The notes under the pieces were generated by a model. It had not been told where the DNA came from. It saw only the letters and a list, made by a program, of their open reading frames with translations, and searched no databases. 64,000 nucleotides of DNA from Desulforhabdus amnigena (GTDB lineage: Bacteria > Desulfobacterota > Syntrophobacteria > Syntrophobacterales > Syntrophobacteraceae). The position numbers were made by a program, and so were the translations under genes. Location: contig NZ_BSDR01000001.1 of NCBI RefSeq assembly GCF_027925305.1, positions 3,800,501 through 3,864,500 on the forward strand. The letters are read 5' to 3'. This document shows positions 24,291-31,821 of the stretch, one piece after another; positions within the stretch are counted from its first letter, which is position 1; each line of letters opens with the position of its first letter.

Positions 24291-24549
24291 CTTGGTTCAT
24301 GGTTCATAGTTCATAGCTCATAGCTCATGGTTTGTGGTTCATGGTTTGTGGCAATCCGAAGGAAAACGATGACATGACGCCTCAAGGGCTTTAGAGCTCT
24401 TTTGAAAATTCATGCTCGTAGGGTGTGGGCCAAAAGCAAATCGTGCCCAACAAGCCACAAGCCACAAGCCACAAGCCACAAGCCACAAGCCATGAGCCAT
24501 GAGCCATGAGCCATGAGCCACAAACTATGAGCCACAAACTATGAACCAC
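24291..24549. repeat. Heptanucleotide repeat array arranged as a large inverted repeat
   Basis: From about 24294 to 24357 the plus strand reads degenerate heptamers TGGTTCA, TAGTTCA, TAGCTCA, TGGTTTG. From about 24453 to 24549 it reads AGCCACA (six in a row), AGCCATG (four in a row), AACTATG, which are the reverse complements of the same units. The arms are separated by about 95 bases. Similar heptamers occur inside the 145-bp repeat. The last three codons and the stop of ubiX lie in this array. It is not a CRISPR: there are no spacers. Confidence 0.85.
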
Positions 24550-25111
24550 CGGGATCCCATGGGGTGACCAGATTTTGAGGTATCTGAAACTGTTCCATAA
24601 TGCGCGCAACGACAAAGTGAACCAGTTCATCGATGGTTTTGGGGCGATGATAGAAGCCTGGCATGGGGGGAAGTATGATCCCTCCCGCTTCGGAGACGCG
24701 AAGCATATTGGTCAGGTGGATGCGGTTCAGAGGAGTTTCCCGCGGCACGATCACCAGTTTCCGGCTCTCTTTCAGGCACACATCCGCCGCGCGGTGGATC
24801 AGGTTCTGTGAAATGCCGCCGGCAATGGCCGCCAGGGTTCCCATGGAGCATGGAACGATGATCATGCCCGCCGATGGAAAAGATCCACTGGCAAAGGGGG
24901 CCGTGAAATCCTTTTCATCATAGAGACGAACGCCTGTGGGAAGATCTTCTTCCAGCGGCCTTTCCATCTCCAGTCCATAAACAAGCTTTCCGGCGCTTGA
25001 AGCCACGAGATGGATTTGAATTTCATCCATGGGGAGCGCACGAAGAAGGGCATGAGCGTATGGCGAACCGCTCGCTCCCGTGATGGCCACGATCAGGTTT
25101 TTTTTCTTCAA
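24539..25111 (-). CDS. ubiX: Flavin prenyltransferase UbiX
   Basis: The TTG at 25111 is preferred: AAAGGAAAGAG precedes it and the family similarity starts at once (KKKNLIVAITGASGSPYA). A longer frame reaches 25261 but is unlike UbiX. The resulting 190 residues are the normal length. FMN-binding residues are in GASGS and VPCSMGTLAAIAGG; PRETPLNRIHLTNML and the C-terminal PPMPGFYHRPKT are diagnostic. It makes prenylated FMN for UbiD-type decarboxylases. Since the neighbouring genes make menaquinone by the futalosine route, it may serve the UbiD-like decarboxylase of that pathway. The C terminus (GGS) runs into the heptamer repeat. Confidence 0.93.
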   Translation of the reverse strand: MKKKNLIVAITGASGSPYAHALLRALPMDEIQIHLVASSAGKLVYGLEMERPLEEDLPTGVRLYDEKDFTAPFASGSFPSAGMIIVPCSMGTLAAIAGGISQNLIHRAADVCLKESRKLVIVPRETPLNRIHLTNMLRVSEAGGIILPPMPGFYHRPKTIDELVHFVVARIMEQFQIPQNLVTPWDPGGS

Positions 25112-25154
25112 CCACTCTTTCCTTTGGGTTCCGGTACTGCTCGAATTACCTGCC

Positions 25155-25952
25155 TTATTTCTGAGAAAATTGATCCAACGCCTGTGCGGCGGTGAAACCG
25201 TGGTGCACCATGTTCCGAATGGCGATGAGAAGCGCTTCGGGGCGATCGTGTTGAAAGACATTCCTGCCGATGGCGACTCCGCGTACCCCCGATCCCAGGG
25301 CTTTTTGCAGGTGTTCCAGAAAGAGCCGCGTATCGGCGTACTTGCTGCCCCCTGCCACCACTACGGGGACGGGGAGGCTTTCGGTGATTTGAGCCAGCAC
25401 ATCGTAGTCGCGGGGGGCTGGGATTTTGATGATGTCCGCACCGAGTTCGGCCGCCACCCTGGCTGCATGGGCAATGGTGTCGTCCGGAACCGGTGAAGGG
25501 GTTTGTTCCCCGCGAACATAAATCATCACGAGGAGAGGAATCTGCCATTTGGCGCAGTCCGTTCCCACCTCTCCCAAATCCCGGAGCATATCGGGCTCGC
25601 GGCTGCCTCCCAGATTCACATGAACGGATACGCCGTCGGCTCCACGGCGAATGGCCTCCTGGACAGTTCCCACGAGAACCTTATGATGGGGCGCCTCCCC
25701 GAGTTGCGTGCTGGCGGAAAGGTGCATGAAAATTCCGGGCAGGGGCTGAGTGACAGTTTCCAGCAGGGGCAGCATTCCTTTATGCATGACAATGGCGTCC
25801 ACTCCCCCGCGAATTCCCATTCGCATGACCTTGCCCATTTGACGAAGCCCTGAAGCCGGACCGCAGGTGACCCCATGATCCAAGGGAAAGATGACCAGCC
25901 GACCATTCAGTGGTGTCAGAAAACGTTTCAACCTCAATGTTTTTCCGCTCAT
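25155..25952 (-). CDS. DhnA-type class I aldolase (ADH synthase/fructose-bisphosphate aldolase family)
   Basis: The 265-residue TIM-barrel protein has RLVIFPLDHGVTCGP, AIVMHKGML, GADGVSVHVNLG, the Schiff-base Lys in GADIIKIPAP, PVVVAGGSKY and GVAIGRNVFQHD. The pattern fits both archaeal-type fructose-1,6-bisphosphate aldolase and 2-amino-3,7-dideoxy-D-threo-hept-6-ulosonate synthase. The second makes the precursor for the alternative route to dehydroquinate and chorismate. Because the cluster nearby turns chorismate into menaquinone, the second is attractive, but sequence alone does not decide. It ends 43 bases before the ubiX start. Confidence 0.85.
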   Translation of the reverse strand: MSGKTLRLKRFLTPLNGRLVIFPLDHGVTCGPASGLRQMGKVMRMGIRGGVDAIVMHKGMLPLLETVTQPLPGIFMHLSASTQLGEAPHHKVLVGTVQEAIRRGADGVSVHVNLGGSREPDMLRDLGEVGTDCAKWQIPLLVMIYVRGEQTPSPVPDDTIAHAARVAAELGADIIKIPAPRDYDVLAQITESLPVPVVVAGGSKYADTRLFLEHLQKALGSGVRGVAIGRNVFQHDRPEALLIAIRNMVHHGFTAAQALDQFSQK

Positions 25953-25996
25953 CGCTTCTATCCCTTCTCAGTTGACCCATTCCGGCCCGAATAACA

Positions 25997-26104
25997 CGAC
26001 ATTGTCAGATTTCATCTGAGCCACCGAGACACGGAGATTTCATTTGAAGGTTTTTCTCCGTGCCCTCTGTATCTCGCTGGTTTATATGACAATACTGCAA
26101 TAAG
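25997..26104. repeat. Palindromic dispersed repeat, copy 3
   Basis: It starts CGACATTGTCAGATTTCATC, has inner arms CCACCGAGACACGG and CTCGCTGG, and ends TTTATATGACAATACTGCAA. It lies in the 336-base gap between mqnA and the aldolase gene. The gap otherwise holds only the C/G-rich and tandem repeats described next. Confidence 0.8.
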
Positions 26105-26164
26105 TACTTGAGCAAATATTTTCCTGGCGTTTTGCACCGCTGCGACTTGCCCTTGTTATCTTGA

Positions 26165-26345
26165 AGTCCCCCTTTAGAGGGGGATTTAGGGGGATGTTTT
26201 CTGAGCTTTGCACCCCCCTGCCCCCTCAAGGGGGGGAATCAACCGGTTTGATTCAACTGCATTGCCGCTTACTCTCTCAAGAGGTGAATCAATTGGTTTG
26301 ATTGAACAACATTGCCCCATTGAGAGGGAAATTGAATCGTTCAAT
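26165..26345. repeat. C/G-rich palindromes with ~55-bp imperfect tandem repeats at the end of mqnA
   Basis: Two or three diverged units follow each other: CCCTCAAGG..GAATCAACCGGTTTGATTCAACTGCATTGCC, then CTCTCAAGAGGTGAATCAATTGGTTTG..ACATTGCC, then a TTGAGAGGGAAATTGAATCG stretch. The last unit lies in the mqnA frame and gives that protein an unrelated tail of about 20 residues. Confidence 0.6.
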
Positions 26346-27224
26346 GGGCTGAAAACTCCCGCCGCTATGTTCCGAAATGGAATAGATTTCCAGGCCCGGG
26401 ACTTCGCCGATCTCTTCAATCCGGTGCAGGCAGCGGTAAAAAAGCTCCAGTCCCCTTTGTTCATCGCTATCCAAATTGTATCCCAGACAATCATAATAGG
26501 CGTGAAGCTCTTCTATATCGAGAATGTTCTCTCCGGTAGCCTGCAGGCATATTTCATTCAGGTGAGTGCGCCCCCATTTCTTGGCGGAAGAAAGCGAGCG
26601 GATGGCGGGGGCCAGACGCCCGTTCCATCTTTCGACTGCCTGTCTTTGAATGACCCAAAGGGCGAAAACAAAGGGGAGTCCCGTCCATTCGCGCCAGACT
26701 TGTCCTAGATCCCATTGGTACGGATATTCGGGGTGGTGCCTCAGCCGCAGGGCCTCATCTCCTATGGCGAGGAAAGCCACGGGCTGTTTGCCTCTCTCCA
26801 AAGCCTCGGTACATGAAGCGGGTTCGAAAACGGCTTTCTTCCCGAGAAAGAGGGAAAGCAGGATCTTGAGCAGGGCCACGGAGGTATGGGACTGGCTGCT
26901 CACCAGTATCGTTTCGCCGTCCAGTTGGTCGATGGGATTCCGGCTCAAAAGAAGAACGCTCTTGACAGCTCCGCGGCAGCTGATGGAAAGGTCCGGGAGG
27001 ATAAAGTAACGTTCGGGATGGCGAGCATATTCGATGGAAGAAACGACGCTCAGGTCCAGGTCTCCTCTGGCCATAAGGCCGTTCAAAAAGGAAGGGGTGC
27101 CCGAAACAATCTCAAAGTTATGAGACACGATGCCCGATTCCAACGGATAATAGATCGGCAGCACATTGAGATAGCCGATTCTTCCCAACCTCAGCTGTTC
27201 CTGAGACAGTGGGCCCATTGCCAT
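26289..27224 (-). CDS. mqnA: Chorismate dehydratase MqnA
   Basis: The 311-residue protein has the type 2 periplasmic-binding-like fold: RIGYLNVLPIYYPLESG, ARGDLDLSVVSSIEYA, VSSQSHTSVALLKILL and FLAIGDEALRL. MqnA removes water from chorismate to give 3-enolpyruvyl-benzoate, the first step of the futalosine route. An ATG two codons in (27218) is an alternative start. The start overlaps the deaminase gene by 34 bases, so the genes are coupled. The last ~20 residues (after SISEHSG) derive from a repeat and are unlikely to be part of the ancestral protein. Confidence 0.92.
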   Translation of the reverse strand: MAMGPLSQEQLRLGRIGYLNVLPIYYPLESGIVSHNFEIVSGTPSFLNGLMARGDLDLSVVSSIEYARHPERYFILPDLSISCRGAVKSVLLLSRNPIDQLDGETILVSSQSHTSVALLKILLSLFLGKKAVFEPASCTEALERGKQPVAFLAIGDEALRLRHHPEYPYQWDLGQVWREWTGLPFVFALWVIQRQAVERWNGRLAPAIRSLSSAKKWGRTHLNEICLQATGENILDIEELHAYYDCLGYNLDSDEQRGLELFYRCLHRIEEIGEVPGLEIYSISEHSGGSFQPIERFNFPLNGAMLFNQTN

Positions 27225-28465
27225 GCTCCTTTTTTTCCTTGATCGATGATCGTCTCGAAGAGTTGCGGGAGTCTCGTGGATTCAGGGAGAAATACGGCAA
27301 GAAACGCCAGTCTCTTGCCGGGTTCGAGGCTTCCGAATGTGTTGTCGTGCCGAAGTGCCTTGGCTCCGCCCAAAGTCATCATGGTCAGAAGATCCGTGGG
27401 GGGAACCTCCGGGTAGTGATCCAGAACAAATGCCGCTTCGGCGAAAAGATTCAAATCCTTGTTGCTGGCGAGACTGTCCGTGCCGAGAGCGCTCACCAGC
27501 CCGTATTTCAAAGCGGAACCGATATCGGCGCGCCCAGTGTTCAAATGGCGGTTGCTTCGCGGGCAGAAGCAGACGGGGCAATGATTTTCCGCCAGAATCT
27601 TCCAGTCGGACGGTGTCATATGCACTGCGTGAACCAGCAGTGTTCCGGCATCGAGGACTCCCAGCCGCTTCAGATATTGAACGGGACTTGTTTGCGGAGG
27701 TTCCCATTCCGGGACCCAGCGGCCCAGGTTTTCCAGCAACTGCCGGCAAAAGCCGTTGCCCGTCTGCAGGAATTCCATTTCCTCCTGATGCTCGGCCACG
27801 TGCATGCTGAAAGGCCGCTGCCGCACGCGCGCCCACTCTTTGGCCTTCTGAATGACCCCGGCTGAAGTCGAATAGCAGGCATGAGCCGCAATGCTCAGGG
27901 AAGCATCCGTTTCGGCTTCATCAAGGAACTTCCGAAGCAGGTCCGGATCGGGCGTTTCCATTTCTTTGCGGTCGAAACCGAGCAATTCCAGGAAAGTCAC
28001 GCCTTCAGGAGTTTGGCTGTCTTCTTCATGCTTCAGCTCCGGAGTGTTCGCGATATCCCCGTAGAGGCCGGTTCCGCTTTCAAAGAGTTGCCTTCTTCCC
28101 TTTCCGATGCTCGCCGCGGCAGGTTCCGGTGAAAGGGTCGATTTCCTGGAAAAGAGCTCCTGCACCCAGGTCCCGAAACTGCTTTGAGGCAATGGGATTG
28201 CGCCTTGCATGGCCGAAAGCTCCAGGTGTGTGTGAGCATTCACCAGAGCGGGGATGATGGCTGCATTTCCATGGTCCACCTGCGTCGCCCCCCTAGGGGA
28301 TCGTTCGCCGAGGGTCTTGAAATTTCCCACCGCAACGATCTTTTCCCCGTCGGTCAGAACGGCACCATTGGAAATAGGGGGCGAGGAAACGGGTAGAACC
28401 CATGCAGCCCGGTGAAATTCAAACCTCTTTGCGGATGGCTTCCTAACTACGTTCGACCCGTTCAT
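27191..28465 (-). CDS. Amidohydrolase, probable aminodeoxyfutalosine deaminase
   Basis: The 424-residue metal-dependent hydrolase has NAHTHLELSAM (HxH ligands), SMHVAEHQEEMEFL, LVHAVHMTPSDW, CFCPRSNRHLNTG and GTDSLASNKDLNLFAEA. These belong to the ATZ/TRZ-like amidohydrolases that include S-adenosylhomocysteine and aminodeoxyfutalosine deaminases. Between mqnC and mqnA, its likely reaction is deamination of 6-amino-6-deoxyfutalosine to futalosine. If MqnB (futalosine hydrolase) follows, it must be elsewhere. The gene overlaps mqnC by 23 bases and mqnA by 34. Confidence 0.87.
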   Translation of the reverse strand: MNGSNVVRKPSAKRFEFHRAAWVLPVSSPPISNGAVLTDGEKIVAVGNFKTLGERSPRGATQVDHGNAAIIPALVNAHTHLELSAMQGAIPLPQSSFGTWVQELFSRKSTLSPEPAAASIGKGRRQLFESGTGLYGDIANTPELKHEEDSQTPEGVTFLELLGFDRKEMETPDPDLLRKFLDEAETDASLSIAAHACYSTSAGVIQKAKEWARVRQRPFSMHVAEHQEEMEFLQTGNGFCRQLLENLGRWVPEWEPPQTSPVQYLKRLGVLDAGTLLVHAVHMTPSDWKILAENHCPVCFCPRSNRHLNTGRADIGSALKYGLVSALGTDSLASNKDLNLFAEAAFVLDHYPEVPPTDLLTMMTLGGAKALRHDNTFGSLEPGKRLAFLAVFLPESTRLPQLFETIIDQGKKGAWQWAHCLRNS

Positions 28466-29510
28466 AGGCCATCGTCCTCTGTTGGGGTTCGAATCCTGCA
28501 GCCCTGATGATCCTCTGGATCTCCTCTATGGAAAGGCGGAAGTAGACCCCCGTTGCCGCCACTACGTTTTCCTCGATCATGGTGGAACCGAAATCGTTGG
28601 CTCCGAAATGGAGCGCCAGTTGAGCCACTTTCGGGCCCATGGTGACCCAGGATGCCTGAACATTGTCGAAATTATCGAGCACCAGGCGCGAAACCGCCAG
28701 GAGCCTGAGATATGCGACGGGAGTTTCCGGATGAGAACGCTGGATGGCCGTGTTCTTGGGCTGAAAAGCCCAGGGGATGAATGCCGTGAACCCCCCCGTG
28801 CGATCTTGCAAGTCACGCAGGGCAAAAAGGTGCTCCAGCCTCTGCCTCGGTTCTTCCTCGTGGCCGAACATCATGGTAGCCGTCGTGCGGAGCCCCTGTT
28901 TATGAGCCTCTTCCATCACGCCGAGCCATTCCGCCGTGCTGCACTTGTTGGGGCTCACCCGCTTTCTGACCTCGTCCACAAGGATTTCGGCCCCTCCGCC
29001 GGGAATGGAATCCAGACCGGCGGCTTTCAAACGGGCAATGACGCTGGAGACATCCATTCCTTCCCGTTTGCTAAAATAGGCGATTTCCGGAGGCGAAAAT
29101 GCATGGATGTGAATGGGATAACGGCCCTTGATGAACTGGAGCATTTCTTCATAGAAAGAGAGGGGCAGGTCCGGATGATGCCCTCCCTGCATGAGGATTT
29201 GCGTTCCTCCAAGGCTCAGGGTTTCCTCAATTTTTTGGGCCAGCTCCTCCCGGGAAAGGACATATCCTTCGGGATGTCCCGGGGGGCGGAAAAAAGCGCA
29301 AAACCGGCATCCACAGGAACATATGTTGGAATAGTTGATGTTTCGGTCCACTACATAGGTGACTTCGAGTTCGGGATGTTTTTCGAGGCGTTTCGTGTGA
29401 GCCAGATGTCCCAGTTGATGGAAGTCTGCCTCTTGATAGAGATCCCAGGCGTCATCCATATCGATGCGTTCGTGGGAAGCGATCTTGGAAATAACGTTTT
29501 TCAATGCCAT
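28443..29510 (-). CDS. mqnC: Cyclic dehypoxanthinyl futalosine synthase MqnC (radical SAM)
   Basis: The 355-residue radical SAM enzyme has the cluster motif C-x3-C-x2-C in CSCGCRFCAF, then GGTQILMQGGHHPDLPL, GLDSIPGGGAEIL and the C-terminal FGANDFGSTMIEENVV. It cyclises dehypoxanthine futalosine by radical chemistry. The NYSNICSCGCRFCAFFRP segment and Q-G-G-H-H-P separate it from MqnE. It lies 39 bases after mqnE and overlaps the deaminase gene. Confidence 0.95.
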   Translation of the reverse strand: MALKNVISKIASHERIDMDDAWDLYQEADFHQLGHLAHTKRLEKHPELEVTYVVDRNINYSNICSCGCRFCAFFRPPGHPEGYVLSREELAQKIEETLSLGGTQILMQGGHHPDLPLSFYEEMLQFIKGRYPIHIHAFSPPEIAYFSKREGMDVSSVIARLKAAGLDSIPGGGAEILVDEVRKRVSPNKCSTAEWLGVMEEAHKQGLRTTATMMFGHEEEPRQRLEHLFALRDLQDRTGGFTAFIPWAFQPKNTAIQRSHPETPVAYLRLLAVSRLVLDNFDNVQASWVTMGPKVAQLALHFGANDFGSTMIEENVVAATGVYFRLSIEEIQRIIRAAGFEPQQRTMAYERVERS

Positions 29511-29549
29511 AGCGATTTTATCCCTGGTTTCGAGTTTCTGGCTTCCGGA

Positions 29550-30641
29550 TTAGACCCTTTCGAAAAAGCAGTTGCGTTCGACGGGTTCGAAGCCCCCTTC
29601 GCGGATGATCTGTTCCAGCTCCCCACGGGTGAGCGCCTGGTCCGAATCGGCTCCGGCCATATGCCCTATTTTTTCCTCGATGATCGTCCCGTCGAAATCG
29701 TCTGCGCCGAAATAGAGGGCCACCTGGGCGAGCTTGACGGTGAGCATGACCCAGTAGGCTTTCATGTGAGGCACGTTGTCCAGCATGAGCCGGCTCACGG
29801 CCATGGTCTTCAGGTCCTCCACACCGGTACATCCTGAAACTCCCTGCACCTGGTTGTTGGCGGTCTGGAAGGAAAGGGGAATGAAACAGACAAACCCCTG
29901 GGTTTCGTCTTGAAGCTCTCGCAAAGCCACGAGATGTTCCAATCGCTCGCGAACCGTTTCGATGTGGCCGTAGAGCATGGTAGCGTTCGACTTGATGCCG
30001 AGCCGGTGTGCTTCGCGTGAAACGTTCAGCCAGCCTTCTCCGCTCAATTTTTCAGGGCAGAGAAGAGTCCGGACGCGAGGACTGAAGACCTCCGCTCCCC
30101 CTCCGGGCAGCATATCGAGCCCAGCGGACTTCAGCCGCAGAAGGACCTCCCGGGTGGAAATGCCCTCGTTTTTTGCAAAATGAGCGATCTCCACAGCTGT
30201 AAAAGCCTTGATGAAAGCCTTCGGTCGGAATTTTTTGACTTCGCGAAGGATGGTTTCAAAATAGGAAAGGGGGAGGTCGGGATGACATCCCCCCACGATA
30301 TGCACTTCGGTAATGGGGTCGTGCTCGCGTTCCTTGAGTTTATCGAGAACGTCGGTTTCGGTGAGCTGGAAAGCCCCCTTCTGACCCTTCTTTCGGTGAA
30401 AGGCGCAAAAGCGGCAGCCGTTGACGCAGATGTTGGAGTAGTTGATGTGCTGGTTGATGACATAATAGGCCGCATTCCCGTGGAGCCTGGTGCGCACGTG
30501 GTGTGCCAGCGACCCGACGGCTACGACATCGGGACAGGCAAAAAGCCGCTCGCCGTCCTCCATGTCCAGGCGTTGCCCTTCCAGAACCTTTTCGCAGATG
30601 CTTCCCATGCCGAGCTTTTCATACCACTTGATATCCAACAT
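29550..30641 (-). CDS. mqnE: Aminofutalosine synthase MqnE (radical SAM)
   Basis: The 363-residue radical SAM enzyme has C-x3-C-x2-C in CVNGCRFCAF, the MqnE-type HIVGGCHPDLPLSYFE, GLDMLPGGGAEVFSPRVR and the C-terminal FGADDFDGTIIEEKIGH. It joins the MqnA product to SAM to form aminofutalosine. This implies that the amino version of the pathway is used and fits the deaminase two genes away. It is the first gene of mqnE-mqnC-deaminase-mqnA. Confidence 0.95.
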   Translation of the reverse strand: MLDIKWYEKLGMGSICEKVLEGQRLDMEDGERLFACPDVVAVGSLAHHVRTRLHGNAAYYVINQHINYSNICVNGCRFCAFHRKKGQKGAFQLTETDVLDKLKEREHDPITEVHIVGGCHPDLPLSYFETILREVKKFRPKAFIKAFTAVEIAHFAKNEGISTREVLLRLKSAGLDMLPGGGAEVFSPRVRTLLCPEKLSGEGWLNVSREAHRLGIKSNATMLYGHIETVRERLEHLVALRELQDETQGFVCFIPLSFQTANNQVQGVSGCTGVEDLKTMAVSRLMLDNVPHMKAYWVMLTVKLAQVALYFGADDFDGTIIEEKIGHMAGADSDQALTRGELEQIIREGGFEPVERNCFFERV

Positions 30642-30710
30642 CTCGATTTCGTTCTCCTCGATTTAGGGACTTCGGAGTTAGGAAGTTGGCGGATTCCAAT
30701 ATCCCGTTAT

Positions 30711-30793
30711 TTACCACGGAGACACGGAGGGCACGGAGAAGATTTTGGAATTCTTATGGAATTCCTCTGTGATCTCTGTGCCTCCGTGGTAAA
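30711..30793. repeat. Palindromic dispersed repeat, copy 4
   Basis: TTACCACGGAGACACGGAGG is mirrored by GCCTCCGTGGTAA, with a central GGAATTCTTATGGAATTCC palindrome. It lies between mqnE and the TetR-family gene and could end the tetR-type transcript by forming a hairpin, though no T run follows. Confidence 0.85.
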
Positions 30794-30812
30794 TGGGGAT
30801 TTCAAGAGCGAC

Positions 30813-31487
30813 TCACTCCCTTAATAATTGGCCAAATTCGCCTTCCGGCTTTCCCATGCCGGCTCGAAGCAGGCGGATGAATTCATTCACTTTCTGCTGA
30901 ATCTGTTCTTCGGGCGCCTGGTACAATCCCGCTCCTGCATCCAGGAACGAGACGCAGTAGGCCTGGAGGAAACGGTCCATGAGGGCGTCGAGAAAGAAGA
31001 CCGTCATGTCCACATTGAGGTCCGGCCTCAGTTCCCCCCTGGCAAGCCCTGTTTCCACCAACGGCTTCAGGTATTCCCCGGAAAAAAGGTGCACCTGCTG
31101 AAGAAATTCCGTTCGCAGCGGGAAGTCCTCCTGAAAAATCATCTTGAGATAGATGCGATAGACCCTCGGGTGTTTCTCGATGAACCGAATTCCCGCTAAA
31201 AGGCTTTGCTCGATGCGTTGGAAAAAATCGGTATCCGCCGTTTCCTGTTTGACCTGCCGCAGTGAATGCCTCACAAGTTCCACCGCATGGTTGAATATGA
31301 AATGGAAAAGCCCTTCTTTGTTTCCGAAATACTGAAAGATGGAACCCTTGGCGATGCCGATCTTCTGTACCATCCGGTTCACGCTGGCCTGCTTGAACCC
31401 ATGGTCTGCGAATTCATCGATGGCGGCGTCCATGATTCTCAGCTGTTTGTCGTCTTCAAGTTTTTTGAACGTATCGCGAGGCGCCAT
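30813..31487 (-). CDS. TetR/AcrR-family transcriptional regulator
   Basis: The start at 31487 (MAPRDTFKKLEDD) is used because the upstream promoter places transcription start near 31520; an upstream ATG at 31529 lies inside the promoter. The 224-residue protein has the TetR helix-turn-helix: IMDAAIDEFADHGFKQASVN, then IGIAKGSIFQYFGNKEGLFHFIFN. The C-terminal ligand domain is helical and variable, so the ligand is unknown. A perfect 18-bp palindrome overlaps its own -10 box, so it very probably represses itself. Confidence 0.93.
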   Translation of the reverse strand: MAPRDTFKKLEDDKQLRIMDAAIDEFADHGFKQASVNRMVQKIGIAKGSIFQYFGNKEGLFHFIFNHAVELVRHSLRQVKQETADTDFFQRIEQSLLAGIRFIEKHPRVYRIYLKMIFQEDFPLRTEFLQQVHLFSGEYLKPLVETGLARGELRPDLNVDMTVFFLDALMDRFLQAYCVSFLDAGAGLYQAPEEQIQQKVNEFIRLLRAGMGKPEGEFGQLLRE

Positions 31488-31512
31488 ATCCCACTCATTG
31501 CTGTTTTTTGAA

Positions 31513-31555
31513 AATGACCACGTGGTCATTATAGGAAAGTGAAACGGAAAGTCAA
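31513..31555 (-). promoter_or_regulatory. Near-consensus sigma70 promoter overlapped by a perfect 18-bp TetR operator
   Basis: On the minus strand TTGACT (31555-31550), a 16-base spacer and TATAAT (31533-31528) form a strong promoter for the TetR-family gene. The perfect palindrome AATGACCACGTGGTCATT (31513-31530) overlaps the -10 box, an ideal position for repression by the gene product. The plus-strand ATP-grasp gene starts about 290 bases away and may be under the same control. Confidence 0.85.
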
Positions 31556-31647
31556 TAAATGAGAAGGGTTCATTTCTCGGAATTGGAAAGACGTCGAAGG
31601 CGGGCCGCAGGGGATAATACCTATCGGGAAACCTCCTGTGGACTTTG

Positions 31648-31700
31648 GAACACCCCCCTTAGTCCCCCCCCTCGCGGGGAGGAATTGAAGGGGGGGGCGC
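31648..31700. repeat. C/G-rich palindromic repeat
   Basis: AACACCCCCCTTAGTCCCCC pairs with GGGGAGG and AAGGGGGGGGCGC in the space between the TetR-family gene and the ATP-grasp gene. It belongs to the same family as 22855-22893. Confidence 0.6.
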
Positions 31701-31821
31701 TGCGAAGGAAGATTTTCGGATAGGCATTAAGTGCAGTTCGAAGGGTTTGATGCTATCTTTGCAAAAGAAGAGTGTGGAAAACCGATAAAAGAGGGTTAGC
31801 CCCTCATGAGGTTTGCAAAAC

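Noticed and set aside
24448-24550. Regular short repeats that could suggest a CRISPR array
   Set aside because: Units are 7 bases, directly adjacent, with no spacers and no cas genes nearby.
28480-28510. GGGTTCGAATCC stretch, like the T-loop of a tRNA
   Set aside because: It lies inside mqnC and encodes G-F-E-P-Q; no matching acceptor stem or anticodon arm surrounds it. A similar stretch at 29580 in mqnE was rejected for the same reason.
31487-31529. TetR start at the upstream ATG (31529)
   Set aside because: That ATG lies inside the operator and touches the -10 box, so it would not be in the transcript.
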